Source of the DNA: Apostichopus japonicus
Taxonomy: Eukaryota; Echinodermata; Holothuroidea; Aspidochirotida; Stichopodidae
Assembly (NCBI RefSeq): GCF_037975245.1
Contig: NC_092563.1
Location: 7,687,501-7,751,500 of the forward strand
Reading direction: 5' to 3'
Length of the DNA: 64,000 nt
Part shown: positions 44,138-55,213 of the stretch, piece by piece
Numbering within the stretch: the stretch's first letter is position 1
Layout of the letters: each line of letters begins with the position of its first letter
Position numbers and translations under genes: made by a program
Notes under the pieces: model-generated
What the model was told of the DNA's origin: nothing
Databases searched by the model: none
What the model saw: the letters and a program-made list of their open reading frames with translations, nothing else

Positions 44138-47100
44138 CAGGTGCTTATCGGTCGGGGGGCGTTGGGGCGCGCCCCCCGGGTAAGGAAAAGAGGAGGAAAA
44201 AAAGAGAAGAAAAAAGTGAAAAGGAGGGGGAAAACGAAAAGGAGGAGAGAAAGGAAGGGAAAAGAAAAAGAAAAAAGAGAGAAAAAGGAGAAAAGGAGGG
44301 AGTAGAAGATAGCCAAGACCTCGGGAAGAGAAAGAGGAACAGTTATAGTTAAAGCGCTGATCCCTATTATATACACAGGGTAGCCAGTGACAGATCAAGG
44401 ATTACGGAGGGGTGTGCGCCTCACCCTACCCCTTACACCGACAACTCCATTTTTGACGTTTCCATTTTTCTTTTCTCACTAATGTATCTATATAAATACT
44501 ATATATGGTCTATCATAACGCGTGTGTGTATGGACGCCTTAAACAATTGTACAATTGTGCTATATGGAACCAACTGTGGCTGGTCTTGAACTCGACCGAG
44601 TCGTCGGGGAACATCACGCATTTCGGGAAGGGGGCGACCGCACTCCCCCCCTCCCCCCCCCCGAGCAAATTTTCTTTATAACATCGCTAGTAATTTCAAA
44701 ATAGACAATGCTTAGATGCAACTTACAAGGCCTGGGAAGTGTCATTTCCAGCGATCTGGGAGGCATTTTCGGCCAAAATTGTTCTTGTACGCTTCGCACC
44801 AACTCATGGTGGCGCTTCGCTTAGATAGTTTGCCTATAGGCTTCGCCCCTCCCTTGGCAATTACTCGCTACACTCCTGTTCGAATTTGTAAAGCAAAGAG
44901 CAGATATAACATCATATCAGTGAGCATTGAAATGCATGTTCCACGATGAACAGCCTAAAAAACTGTCTATGTGTGTATTCAAAGGCGTAGGAGCCCAATT
45001 GGATTTGGGGCTGTAACGACTCGCCCGAAAAAAGCCAAAATTTTTTTCGCGCGCCTCGCGCGCATCCAACATATCGATGCCAATATCATATAAGCAAGCA
45101 TCGGTCATTACATTGCATGGCATCGTATACCTTACGGTCCGTGAAAGTTGCACAGTATACCGCCGGATGCTAATGTAAACAACGAAATGTCTTATGTAGA
45201 TGGAGAACCAGAATGCAAAATGCATGGAGGTTTCGATGACTTTAATGCACTAGACTTCTGCTTGTTAGTATAACCAGAACTAGCTGTTACTAACACTATG
45301 GCATGCTAACACAGGTCAGTCTACTGTACATGGCTATACACACCTCGATCAAAAGCAATAGGGTTCTTGTACTCAATGTTATGAATCCACACACCAAGTA
45401 TTACAAAACAAAACCAAATCTCTAATACTTCGCACATTAGGGTTGCAGAGGAGTCCACTTATGGACAAGTTAGATTGGAATATGCCTAAGAAACTTGAAA
45501 GAATCAACTTAAAAGAAGCTAATACAGGTCACTGGAGGTCAACCTGAGGTCAAAGGTCACCCAAATGCAGTTCGACTATTGTATTACAATAGCGTAACTC
45601 TCAACCCTGTCAGTGGTAGTTTCACAAGTTACATTTTGACCCATAAATGACCTTTGGTGACCTTGGATCACATCACGGTTATTTTGGAAAATGTGTCGCT
45701 ACTTCATTCACAACTTGTCCTAATATACCAGCCATGTCTGACTTCGTGACTAGAAGTTGTTGCAAAAATTAGCATAAGTTGGGAATTTTTTGCACATAAT
45801 CAACCTTGAATGACCTTGATTGACCTAATGGTTTTTATCAAAAATTTTCCCCTTGATGATGTGCACTCTGTCCTAAAATCCCAACCTTGATGGACATTTG
45901 GTTCTCACGTTATTGCTAAAATACTAGTTTTTGACCCCTAATTGACCTTTGTTGACCTTGGATCATATTACCGTTATGGTTTGAAACGATCCTTTACCCC
46001 ATTCACAACTAGTCCCAAAATATCATCCATGTCGGACCCTGTCAGTGGTAGTTTCACAAGTTATTGTGAAAAAAAAAACACATTTTGACCCATAAATGAC
46101 CTTTGGTGACCTTGGATCACATCACGGTTATTTTTGAAAATATGTCCCTACTCCATTCACAACTTGTCCTAATATACCAGCCATGTCGGACTTCGTGACT
46201 AGAAGTTGTTGCAAAAATTAGCATAAGCTGGCAGTTTTTTGCACATAATCAACCTTGAATGACCTTGAATGACCTGATGGTTTTTATCAAAAATGTTCCT
46301 CTTGATGAGGTGCACTCTGTCCTAAAATTTAATTGGCCTACAATGTTTACACATAATGTTATTGCTAGAAATGTATCAAAACCAACCTTTGGCCCCTCAT
46401 AACTTGAGAACTGGGTGTCCGATTGAAGCGGGAGTTGGTTTCATATATTCAGCACAAAAAGCTCTATCAAATTTTCAAACTTATCTTTGTTCTGTTTTGT
46501 TTTGCCCCGTATCTCCTAAAATGAGCATATTTTTTAAGATTTGACCTTTGACCTTTTGACCTCGCGGTCAGATGTAGTTTGACACGCTGCTTCCAAAAAG
46601 CAACATGACAAGTCTGTGCGACCATCCTAACTGTACTTATTAAAAAACAAAAACATTGACCTCTGATAACTTCGCACACGAAGGTCGCACAGGGGTCAAC
46701 TATGGACCATTTTGATCGGAAGGTACCTTTGAGATCCGATTATGGCCACGAAAATTCAAATAACCCAAAAAACTGATAAAGGTCACCGGAGGTCAACCTG
46801 AGGTCAAAGGTCACCTAGATGCGGGTCGACTTCCTGATTACAATAGCGTAACTCCCAACCTTCACGGACATTTGGTTCTCAAGTTATTGCAAAAATACTA
46901 GTTTTTGACCCCTGCTTGACCTTTGTTGACCTTGAATCACATGACCGTTATGTTTTGAAACGATCCCTTACCCCATTTACAACTGGTCCCAAAATATCAA
47001 CCATGTCGGATCCTGTCAATGGGAGTTATTGCTTGTTTTAATATTTTGGTTTTTGGCCTCTAACTGACCTTTGGTGACCTTAACAGGCACCACAAAAAAT

Positions 47101-48174
47101 AGGGCACATCTACTCAATGTGGTACTCATGTACACCAAATATTAGATTGGTCCAAGCTCCCCTACTTGAGATACCGTGTTTACAAGCCAGGCGTCACACA
47201 CACAGACACACGCACCCACACGCATACACACATACACACACTCTCCGCCTGCATGAATGCATAGGTTACGATTTCATCGAAACCAAAAAGCATACAGATC
47301 CATTTATGTCAAAACTCTCTTTTACAGTAGTAATGTCGGCCAAGCTAAGAACTTTATTTTAATTACCAAGGAGATCATTTTTAAGCTATTCGTTGCTATT
47401 TATTTTTCTTTCATGCAGTAGGTGCCCGAAAAAATGGGAAAAATTTGGTTGCGGGAGGGGGGGGCTGCAGCCCCGCCTCCTACGGGACCTACGCCTATGT
47501 GTGTAGTGCTCGGTTTCGATATACCTGATATCGGAAATATCTGCTATTTTTCATTTCCTTCAACGAAGTTTCATAATAGCCATTATAAGAGGTTTTAATA
47601 TTTGTACACCAATAAATTAACTGTCTGAATTTTCGAAAATTTCCTCACCAACATTCTTCATCATACTTTCCTCTATTCGTGCAATTTTGACCTGTATATT
47701 AGGGGTTCAAGGAGTTTTTCAATATTGGTTGTCCATAGATTGAATTTTGTGCAACATTATGGGGATGTTTTGAAGTGATTTTATTCACGAGAAAAGTGAA
47801 TTTTCAAATTCTCAACAAATAATGGGCTTAAAACCTTGAAAAGTGGGGCTTTCGGATATTGTGGGCCGTGACGTAGAATTACCTACAAAAGCAATGATCC
47901 ATAGGACATGCAATGAGGTCGAACATGATGTGTGACTGGTGACAATCTTTAAAAAGGTTATGGATGGAAAAAAAACTTTTGGGAAATACTTGGTTCTCAG
48001 GCAAAAAGTGTACATCTGGTTGGTCATTTTCAAGCCCGAGAAGTGCCATTTCCGGTGATCTGGGGGGTATCAAAACCAGAAATTTTCTTGTACGCTCCGC
48101 GCCAACCGATGGTGGCGCTCCGCTAAGATAGTAATTCGCGCCCCCCGGGTTAGAAAATCCTGGATACGCGCCTG
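44138..48174. mobile_element. Composite non-autonomous element B with 2-kb insertion
   Basis: Second copy of element A (19609-21520): ends CAGGTGCTTATC and GGATACGCGCCTG, same purine tract (44180-44310), same CTGGGAAGTGTCATTTCCAG, GCGTAGGAGCCCAATTGGA and CTACGGGACCTACGCC blocks in the same order. Collinearity breaks after GATGGAGAA (45208) and resumes at AAAGCATACAGATCC (47287), where A has the uninterrupted sequence. AAAAT on both sides may be a 5-bp duplication. No protein-coding potential is recognised. Confidence 0.8.
45229..47284. mobile_element. 2.06-kb insertion rich in TGACCT/AGGTCA half sites
   Basis: Lies inside element B. Its ends are an 11-bp inverted repeat GGTTTCGATGA (45229-45239) and TCATCGAAACC (47274-47284). 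An internal ~430-bp block is repeated (45604-45850 and 46034-46275), with further diverged copies to 47050. It is packed with TGACCTTTGGTGACCTTGGA-type sequence and has GAGGTCAAAGGTCACC at 45551 and 46799, a perfect DR1 arrangement of AGGTCA. No ORF with family features. Left flank has about 20 bp that do not match element A, so the left border is less sure. Confidence 0.65.
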
Positions 48175-49614
48175 AAAATTAATCGCATACAGTACCCAAA
48201 ACTCACTAGTTTGAATTCAACCAATCAGAGATGCAGGCTTAATTATGAGCCGTTGCTAAAAATAGATTCAAGACTTTGCGCTGGCACAACCAGGGAGTTG
48301 TTATGGAACTCCCTGGTACAACTGCCATATAGACTGTACACAAATCAAGCTTGGTGTTGGATTACGTATTGGTTAATGACGTTCGTAGTGTTTAAATATT
48401 CATATTATGGGCGAGGTTAACTGGGATCCCAACGGAAAATATCTTGGAGAAAAAACAAAGTTGAAAGTTGCAAATTTTTCGACTTTTATGCCACCATTTG
48501 AAGTAAGATTTAAATAGATAAGCTAGTTATGTATGTCGTTATGGCATAGTGGAGTCAGTGAGGTTGAGAAATATCATAGAAAAGGACGCAAAATGCTGCT
48601 TTAACGTAGATTAGCTATTTAACAATCTTAAATACAGTAAGCTCTCCCCCTTCCTATCAAACATAACCTATATTTCTTGAACATGCTATAAGATATAAGA
48701 CTTCATCAAGTGGAATTTTGATTCCTTTAATTGTTTTGATAGTTACATATTTAAATTATTTACAATTCCGATGAGTCGTTTCAACCTTACGAACATTCTA
48801 GACTTTCATAACTTTGTATTCACATAGCATGCTCATGGTATAACGAAGGTCACCAGGGGTCAAACTGAGTAAACCATGTAAATAAAATATCTCAAGAAGA
48901 AAAGCTTGGATCAATCTCGCATTTCCTGTGAGGTCAAATTGTGGAAATCTTGAAGGGAGGGTTGGACGAATCTCATATTTAGTATGTAGTTGGTACACGT
49001 TCAGTACAAGATTTTATTGAGGTCAAAGGTCAGTTGGAGTCACCAGACGCCAAATTATGGAAACCTTGTTTTATAAGCTACCATATCTCCCACAGATCCG
49101 CCTATCAGATAACATGTGCGTTACGCCTCATACAAATAGGAGGCTTTTGGCAATTGGAAATGAGCTTATGGGCATCCGTAAAATCTAAACTGAAAACACG
49201 AACATATTTGCATTGGTTTCAACGTGCCGCTCGCCGGGAAGCCTTATTTTGCGTGCAGAAAGGTGTACTTTGTAGTATACAGCGGTTCTATTGGACGTTT
49301 TCCGTCGTATTTATTTCAGGTTGGATGTAGTTTCGTTGTGACCAGGCAGCGTTTATGAAACTTAACGGTTCATCTTGTTACATTTTTTACTATGAACAAT
49401 CTCAAAGCGAAATAATTGTGTAAAACGGATTTAGTCTGGCAGTGAGTTCACAAGCTTTTGTCTGGATCGGCTGTTGATCTCAATTTGTGTAGTCTCTTCC
49501 ACCAGTTTCAGCTTAGCAAGGCCTTAAAAGTAACGTTCGACTTCCGTCACGTTTATGATTATGGGACAACTTGAACACACCTGGCTAGGCCTGTGAGCAA
49601 TTTTATGCTGTCCA

Positions 49615-49655
<41 letters not shown>

Positions 49656-50190
49656 GGAATAACGGAAAAACTGTTAAACATAGGAATCACAAATGACTTC
49701 AAGTTGGTTAGAATCATGTTTGATCTCTAGAGCAAGGCAAATATGTCACCAAAAACAAAACTAGTATTGTTCGATACAGGTGACAAACGCCTACCGTGGA
49801 ATTACGACCTTTCTTGCCAGTTTCGGACCTCTGGACAAACAATCAGCGTCCATAGCCTAGTGCAGTGGTTAGGGTTAGCTTTACGTAAATGTGAGTTGTG
49901 CATAGTTACGTGCATATTAAACCGACTTGAACTATTTCCTGCTGCTGAATTACTTGACAAAAGACTCCAACTACTTCTCCCCCACCCCCCCCCCCCTCCC
50001 CTCACACTCTCCTTTTCACTCCCCTCACATTACTGACATTTCTAAACTAACAAAAATATACGCAAGAGACGAGAGTGTTATTTTACTTAATCAAATACTT
50101 CATTTTGCATTCACGTACAGAATGCACTGACAATGTTTATTTCAAATTGACGCACAATTCATGTGAACATAATAATCACAATGTATTTAC
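48175..50190. other. Non-coding interval with a fragment of the AGGTCA-rich repeat
   Basis: 48835-49060 contains GAAGGTCACCAGGGGTCAAA and GAGGTCAAAGGTCAGTTGGA, resembling the insertion at 45229-47284, probably a diverged fragment. A TA microsatellite is at 49617-49657 and a C run at 49985-49996. No gene recognised. Confidence 0.45.
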
Positions 50191-50282
50191 TAAAGATTAC
50201 ATCCCATGATGCATTACATATGAGTCTGGATCAGTTGATATAGATCCTGAAGAACCACTCTCTTGTTCATAAACTCCATTGT

Positions 50283-51005
50283 GGATCACGGCGGAGTGTA
50301 TAGCGTAGTGGGTAACGCCTATGGCAAGCCATGTGGGACAAACACCGCATAATATATCCGCGTATTAATTCGAATATATACGCGTATTAATTCGAATACA
50401 CATGTGTTGTACAAGTTTCGCTTTTTGAAGCGATCTCGCGAGCCCGCCAAAACATTTATCGTTGGTATATGTACACAGCAAGAGCGGAAATGTTTTTTCG
50501 CATGTATATTCTAATTAATCCGTGCATATATTGGATTTAATCTCCATATGTATTTTATTTAATACGTGTATATATTCGAATTAATACGTGTATGTATTCG
50601 AATTAATACGTGTATATATTCGAATTAATACGTGGATATATTCGAATTAATACGCGGATATATTTAAGCCATATGATTGGCTCATAATATATACGCGTAT
50701 ATATTCCAATTAATACGCGTATATATTCCAATTTATACGCGGATATATTATGCAGTGTTTGTCCTATATGGCTTGCCATAAACGCCAGCGTCTCCCAGTC
50801 ATGAGATCCCCGGTTCGAAGTTCCCGCCGACAGCAATGTGTGTCGTCTGGCAAGGGTGTTGTTCAATAACAACTTCCCGACATGGACGTTAAATGGATGT
50901 GTGCCGAGAGATTGGCTTCGGTCAGCTTGCGAGTCTATAAGCCTCCGTGGCTTCTTTCGCGAGTTCCTGCTTGCGGGAAGATCACATATACATGATACAT
51001 ACATA
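50283..51005 (+). mobile_element. tRNA-derived SINE, split by a MITE
   Basis: With the MITE (50320-50780) and one 6-bp duplication removed, the head reads as a tRNA-like Pol III promoter: A box TAGCGTAGTGGGTAACGC and B box GGTTCGAAGTTCC (50812). A ~180-bp body follows, ending in an ATAC repeat tail (50990-51005). CATTGT at 50277-50282 and 51006-51011 is a plausible target duplication. The MITE lies between A and B boxes, so this copy is probably transcriptionally dead. Confidence 0.72.
50320..50780. mobile_element. 461-bp TATGGCAAGCC MITE with iterons (6-bp TSD AACGCC)
   Basis: Flanked by exact AACGCC duplications (50314-50319, 50781-50786). Terminal inverted repeats of about 46 bp start TATGGCAAGCCATRTRGGAC with three mismatches. 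The interior is a ~22-bp iteron array built on ATATTCGAATTAATACGTG, itself rich in palindromes (TTCGAA, ACGCGT, ATTAAT). Shares terminal 11 bp, duplication length and palindromic-iteron design with the element at 36193-38044. Confidence 0.88.
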
Positions 51006-51521
51006 CATTGTCTTTCCGAGCAGACAAGCAAAGATTATTTCCCACCATGCAATGCACTCATCCATTACATAACGCTAAAGGATTCAGTCAATTATCTCAA
51101 AATCTCTTTCTCTCTCTGTTTCTCTATTTGATCCACGGTGGATCAAAACTTGTTCTCAACTATCAGCTGCACTGCAACACTGTGCGCCTGGATCAGTTGT
51201 GATAGATCCTGAAGAACCACGATATTGTTCATAAATTCCTTTGTCTTTCATAGCATATAAGTAAAGATTATTTCCCATCATGCATTGCACTCAGCCATCA
51301 CCTAATGCTAAAGGATTGAGTCAATTATCTCAAAATATTTCTCTCTCTTTTTTTCTCTCTGTTTCTCTATTTGATCCACGGTGGATCAAAACTTGTGCTC
51401 AGCTATCAGATGCATTGCAGCACTCTGAGACTGGATCAGATGTTATAGATCCTGAAGAACCACTCTCTTGTTCATAAATTCTGTCTTTCTAAATTCTAAA
51501 TTCTTTCAGAGCAGAAGAAGC

Positions 51522-51550
51522 AATATATATATATATACATATACATATAC

Positions 51551-51634
<84 letters not shown>
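51522..51634. repeat. (TA)n / (TACATA)n microsatellite, left of the solo LTR
   Basis: TA dinucleotide array with TACATA interruptions. It continues at 52751-52797 on the other side of the LTR-like insertion. Confidence 0.93.
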
Positions 51635-51638
<4 letters not shown>

Positions 51639-52746
51639 ACGAGGGCCCATTGTAGCCTAACGCTAGTCACTGCTAGTGAGGAACCTAATGTTATGATATA
51701 GAAAGCATTTGAAATGGCCTTCGTGACAAATCAATATTTGAGGAATTAGGTCGGGTTACCGTGTCAGAATGCTATTTATGTAATGAGCAATACACGATTG
51801 TTCTGGTATATTCCTTATGATGGCACGCTGGCCTCGATTCCCGACGGGTTACGTGAAATCCCGTTGTACGCTGTGCACGCATCTTCGTGGATTCTCTGGA
51901 ATGTTCGCGAGATATGCAAAGGACTTCCAAGAACGGAGAAACTGGGTCGAGTTGTTACTCAGGTGTATCGAGAAAGATCTAGATGATTCTTGACATGGCG
52001 AATCGTATAAAAACCCGCCCCAGATCGGAGAGTTTCTCAGTTTCTGAACGAATACAAGCGACGACACATATTATACCCCATTCTACAATATATCGTCAGT
52101 GCTCAACTGTCAGTAGTTTCTGAGGGACTGACATATCGATACCAAGATTGATTCTACACTTCCATTCAGAAGTTTGAAGAGGACTTTGCTGTGAAACTAC
52201 AGTTTTCCAGTCGTTATTTCGGAGAAGGTGAAGAATTTCTGTCTCCGTTGAGGAAGTTCGTTACACCAGGAGTTGGTGGCTATAAAGCTGATTTTGGACT
52301 GACTCTGGTAATATTTAGTCGGCGAGAACTTCGACTTGTGCTTCACTCGATTGTGGCTGAAAGTCCGTCTTCTGTTTTGGAGCATCGCCGGAAAGAAGGT
52401 GACTGCTGTTTCTGGGATCGCGAGAAACTTCGTCGAGGACCAGTGAATTTCGCGGTACAACGGACCGAGAATCGTCGTCATCAAGGTCGTGGCCGCTGAG
52501 GGATATCGCCGTTGGAAGAGACCAGCGTGTTTTAAAGTGTATCCTATATTGTTAAGTTTGTGAGTAATTTTCTATATATTTGTAATTACCACTTGTTGTT
52601 GTTGGTTCAAACTCAATTGTTCAATATAGTTTACGTTCTCATTCAAATTCTCTGGACTCGTCAATTTGTCTGTGTTCCTTCCGGAAACGAACCCAGGCTT
52701 GTGTCTCGTTAAAAATTAATTACCGAGACCTCTCGCATTCCAACGT

Positions 52747-52750
<4 letters not shown>
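51635..52750. mobile_element. Probable solo LTR (1116 bp) inserted in a TA microsatellite
   Basis: Begins TGTTACGAGGG and ends AACGTAACA: 5'-TG...CA-3' borders with a 7-bp inverted TGTTACG/CGTAACA. Both flanks are TA repeats, so a target duplication cannot be defined. A TATA-like GTATAAAAACCCG at about 52005 sits mid-element with downstream GC-richer sequence, as in an LTR promoter. No gag or pol is adjacent. Orientation + is favoured by the TATA box. A 102-codon ORF at 52191-52499 has no recognised family. Confidence 0.65.
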
Positions 52751-52798
<48 letters not shown>

Positions 52799-52800
<2 letters not shown>

Positions 52801-53140
52801 GACTTGGGGTGCAGGTAGTATTGTTTAGTGGTCGTCCTCTGTAGACCAAACCAAAACCACCGTGTCCAAGCTGATCAAGAAGCTCGTAACCGGCTTGCCG
52901 CATTTCCGCCTTCGCCTTGACCATGACATCATGTGGCACAACTATCTGGTGACTGGAACTAGATTTGGAGCCATTACTGTTGCTGTTACCGTTTGTGTGA
53001 CTGTGGTTGTAACTGCCATTGGTCTGAGCAACGCCGCCGTAACCATAAGCACCACTAATGTTACCAGCAGCTACACCGTTGCTACTATTGCTCGCGTTCC
53101 CGCTGATGCCGTTTACGACAGCCCTGTTGTTTTGACGTTG
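52799..53140 (-). CDS. Protein-kinase exon (Asn/Ser/Gly-rich linker and glycine loop)
   Basis: A 114-codon, phase 0-0 exon on the minus strand. The acceptor is 'caatcaccag' just before 53140 and the donor CAG|GTATAT at 52799/52798. The first ~65 residues are an Asn/Ser/Gly-rich linker, then MVKAKAEMRQAGYELLDQ leads into LGHGGFGLVYRG, a kinase nucleotide-binding glycine loop (GxGxFGxV). The GGFGxVYxG form is common in TKL/IRAK-like kinases, but the subfamily is not assignable from this piece. The exon ends before the VAIK lysine. Remaining kinase exons should lie to the left, beyond the TA repeat and solo LTR, but none was recognised down to 48 kb. Confidence 0.72.
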
Positions 53141-53599
53141 CTGGTGATTGCGATTATTGAGAAAAAATACAAAAAGTAGTGGGGAAAGGGTGGGTGGGAG
53201 GGGGTGGGCGATGGGTGATCTGGTGTTGCTACGTTTTATCACTTATAGTGACGTATTAGACATACTTTTAATATGAGGAATGCATACAGGTATAAAAGTT
53301 GCCATTATAAGTCTTAGACTGGCTTACACTATGGACAGTAACTGACTATATTCGCACAAATCGCATTTAAACTGTCCTTTATATGTTCAATATCAAGTAA
53401 CACTACATTCTTATGGATATTAGAAGTTCATATCTACCAAATGATCAGAAACTTTGGAAACTATGTTGAAGAGTTTTCGATTGTTTAGATTGTACCACAA
53501 GTACATGTTATATGTTAGTGTAGGAATTATGCAATATTCTGTCAGCCAGCGGGGAGGGAGTGGGGGTGAGGATAACACCCCGCCCCCGACGTATACGTG

Positions 53600-53747
53600 T
53601 GTTGTATACCGATGATTATGTATGTAAAAGGCTAAAGCGCCCTCTATATGATTGACCGATAAGATGACTGAGAACTGTTAATAAATACGGCCAAGAACCG
53701 GCCTTAATCGTAGCCATCCGTCTCGTCCATTTATTACCTAAATAACA
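53600..53747 (+). repeat. Gypsy element 5' LTR
   Basis: 148 bp, TGTTGTATACC...AATAACA, preceded by target duplication ACGTG (53595-53599). Differs from the 3' LTR at three positions (about 2%), so the insertion is recent. AATAAA near 53681 may be its polyadenylation signal. A putative primer-binding site TGGCGACGAAG follows at 53751. Confidence 0.93.
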
Positions 53748-53842
53748 TCCTGGCGACGAAGTAAACAATCGTTATTATGGACTACGTTTCAGACATTATT
53801 TTCATGTTTCGGTCGTGAATTGGTAAGATTTAAACTGTTCTC

Positions 53843-55213
53843 ATGGCTGCCATTCCACCACCTGCGTATTTTCTACCTACACCCGGTGCGCCTACATTAC
53901 CGTGGGTGCAATGGAAGCAAGTGTTTGATAACTATTTACTTGCAGCGGGAGGTGATGCTTACACTCCTTCCCGAAAGAAGGCATTATTACTGCATTGTTT
54001 GGGAACTGAGGGGCAAAGAATATATTACTCTCTGGACCAAGCTAATACTAATACAGCTTCTACAATCGCCCCGAGTACTACAATTACGCCGCCTACTACT
54101 ACAGCAACGACAGGTAATATCGGTACAAGTACTAGTTCCACTACCGCGTCGTCTGATACAGGCACAGCTAGTGTTATTAATGCATACGACTTAGCTGTTG
54201 CCATTTTATATGAATATTTCGTGCCGGCTACTAATATCGTGGCAGAACGTTATCGGTTTCGGCAGCGTAGTCAACGTCATGATGAGACGATTGATCAGTT
54301 CGTCACTGCGTTAAGACAACTAGTTGTACATTGCGAATTTGGCGATTTACAGCAGGAAATGCTAAGGTATCAGATAGTTGAGAAATGCTTGAACAACCGC
54401 CTTCGCGAGAGTTTGTTATTGGAACCAAAGCTGACTCTCAACAAAACATTGGAGATTAGCAGGCAAATAGAGGGAGCTATGCGGGAATCCAAAGCTATTT
54501 CGGAAGGTGCATCTGGTTATACTGCTGGTTCAGCAAATCTACAGAATGTACATGGTAAACAGTCTAAACGACGTAATAAGAAACACTCTTCACATGAGGC
54601 TGCACAGTCAAACAAACAGAATACAGACGCACAGAAAAGGGTATGTTATCGTTGTGGTTCGGACAAACATCTTGCCAATGATCCGAATTGCAAGGCAAAA
54701 ACTGGGAAGTGTAACAAGTGTGGTATTGTTGGACACTGGGCTGTAATGTGTAGAGGTCAAAAACAGGCTAGAGTGTCGAATGTTGCTCAAGTTGAAATAC
54801 TTACTCTTCAAAACTCTTCCAATTCTCATAGCAGTGCTATAAAATGTACAGTCGACATTGCAAATGGAGTAAAGTGTAAAATGACTGTTGATACAGGTGC
54901 GGAGGTCACCATTGTACCGGTTAAGTGGTTCGACCAACACTTCTTGCGAGAAGGCTTACAACAACCTGCAAAGTTCTTGACGACGTATTCGAAGGAACAA
55001 ATTCCAGTTCTGGGAACATTCTATACGACGGTAAAGCTGGGTTCAAAGTCGGTGAATGCTCACATATACGTTGTCGACATACCTACTGGAACGCCATTAC
55101 TCGGCATCGATCTAATCAAGTCTCTTGATCTTCAAATTACTGGAGGCCAGGTCAAAATACAACGTGTAGAAGACTCTACTCTACTCTGGCTGGCGACCAC
55201 GATCAAGGACTAA
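53843..55213 (+). CDS. gag: Gypsy gag-protease ORF (456 aa)
   Basis: Starts at the first ATG after the 5' LTR. An N-terminal capsid-like region (YEYFVPATNIVAERYRFRQR, TIDQFVTALRQLV) is typical of gypsy Gag. A Thr/Ser-rich segment lies around residues 70-115. Two CCHC zinc knuckles start at C268 (CYRCGSDKHLANDPNC) and about residue 291 (CNKCGIVGHWAVMC). The aspartic protease follows with VDTGAEV (catalytic D350) and LLGIDLI as the flap-region partner. It ends at 55213 and overlaps the pol frame (open from 55129) in the -1 frame. The frame appears undamaged. Confidence 0.92.
   Translation: MAAIPPPAYFLPTPGAPTLPWVQWKQVFDNYLLAAGGDAYTPSRKKALLLHCLGTEGQRIYYSLDQANTNTASTIAPSTTITPPTTTATTGNIGTSTSSTTASSDTGTASVINAYDLAVAILYEYFVPATNIVAERYRFRQRSQRHDETIDQFVTALRQLVVHCEFGDLQQEMLRYQIVEKCLNNRLRESLLLEPKLTLNKTLEISRQIEGAMRESKAISEGASGYTAGSANLQNVHGKQSKRRNKKHSSHEAAQSNKQNTDAQKRVCYRCGSDKHLANDPNCKAKTGKCNKCGIVGHWAVMCRGQKQARVSNVAQVEILTLQNSSNSHSSAIKCTVDIANGVKCKMTVDTGAEVTIVPVKWFDQHFLREGLQQPAKFLTTYSKEQIPVLGTFYTTVKLGSKSVNAHIYVVDIPTGTPLLGIDLIKSLDLQITGGQVKIQRVEDSTLLWLATTIKD

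Larger units (their letters stand above)
50198..51490 (+). repeat. ~237-bp tandem repeat, 2-3 units, interrupted by a SINE
   Basis: Units share GATTATTTCCCAYCATGC, CTAAAGGATT, a palindrome GATCCACGGTGGATC, and CCTGAAGAACCACTCTCTTG. Full units start at about 51030 and 51267; a partial unit at 50198-50282 is separated by the SINE at 50283-51005. Both full units are followed by ATTGTTCATAAATTC or a variant. Confidence 0.75.

Noticed and set aside
44137-44398. Leu/Phe/Ser-rich minus-strand ORFs as membrane proteins
   Set aside because: They are the complement of the purine-only tract in element B; the same artefact occurs at 19580-19849 in element A.
50338-50770. CRISPR-like array from ~22-bp repeats in the MITE
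   Set aside because: Repeats are contiguous, without spacers, inside a eukaryotic TIR element.
52861-53179. Plus-strand 105-codon ORF
   Set aside because: It is the antisense shadow of the minus-strand kinase exon, which has splice sites and a glycine loop.
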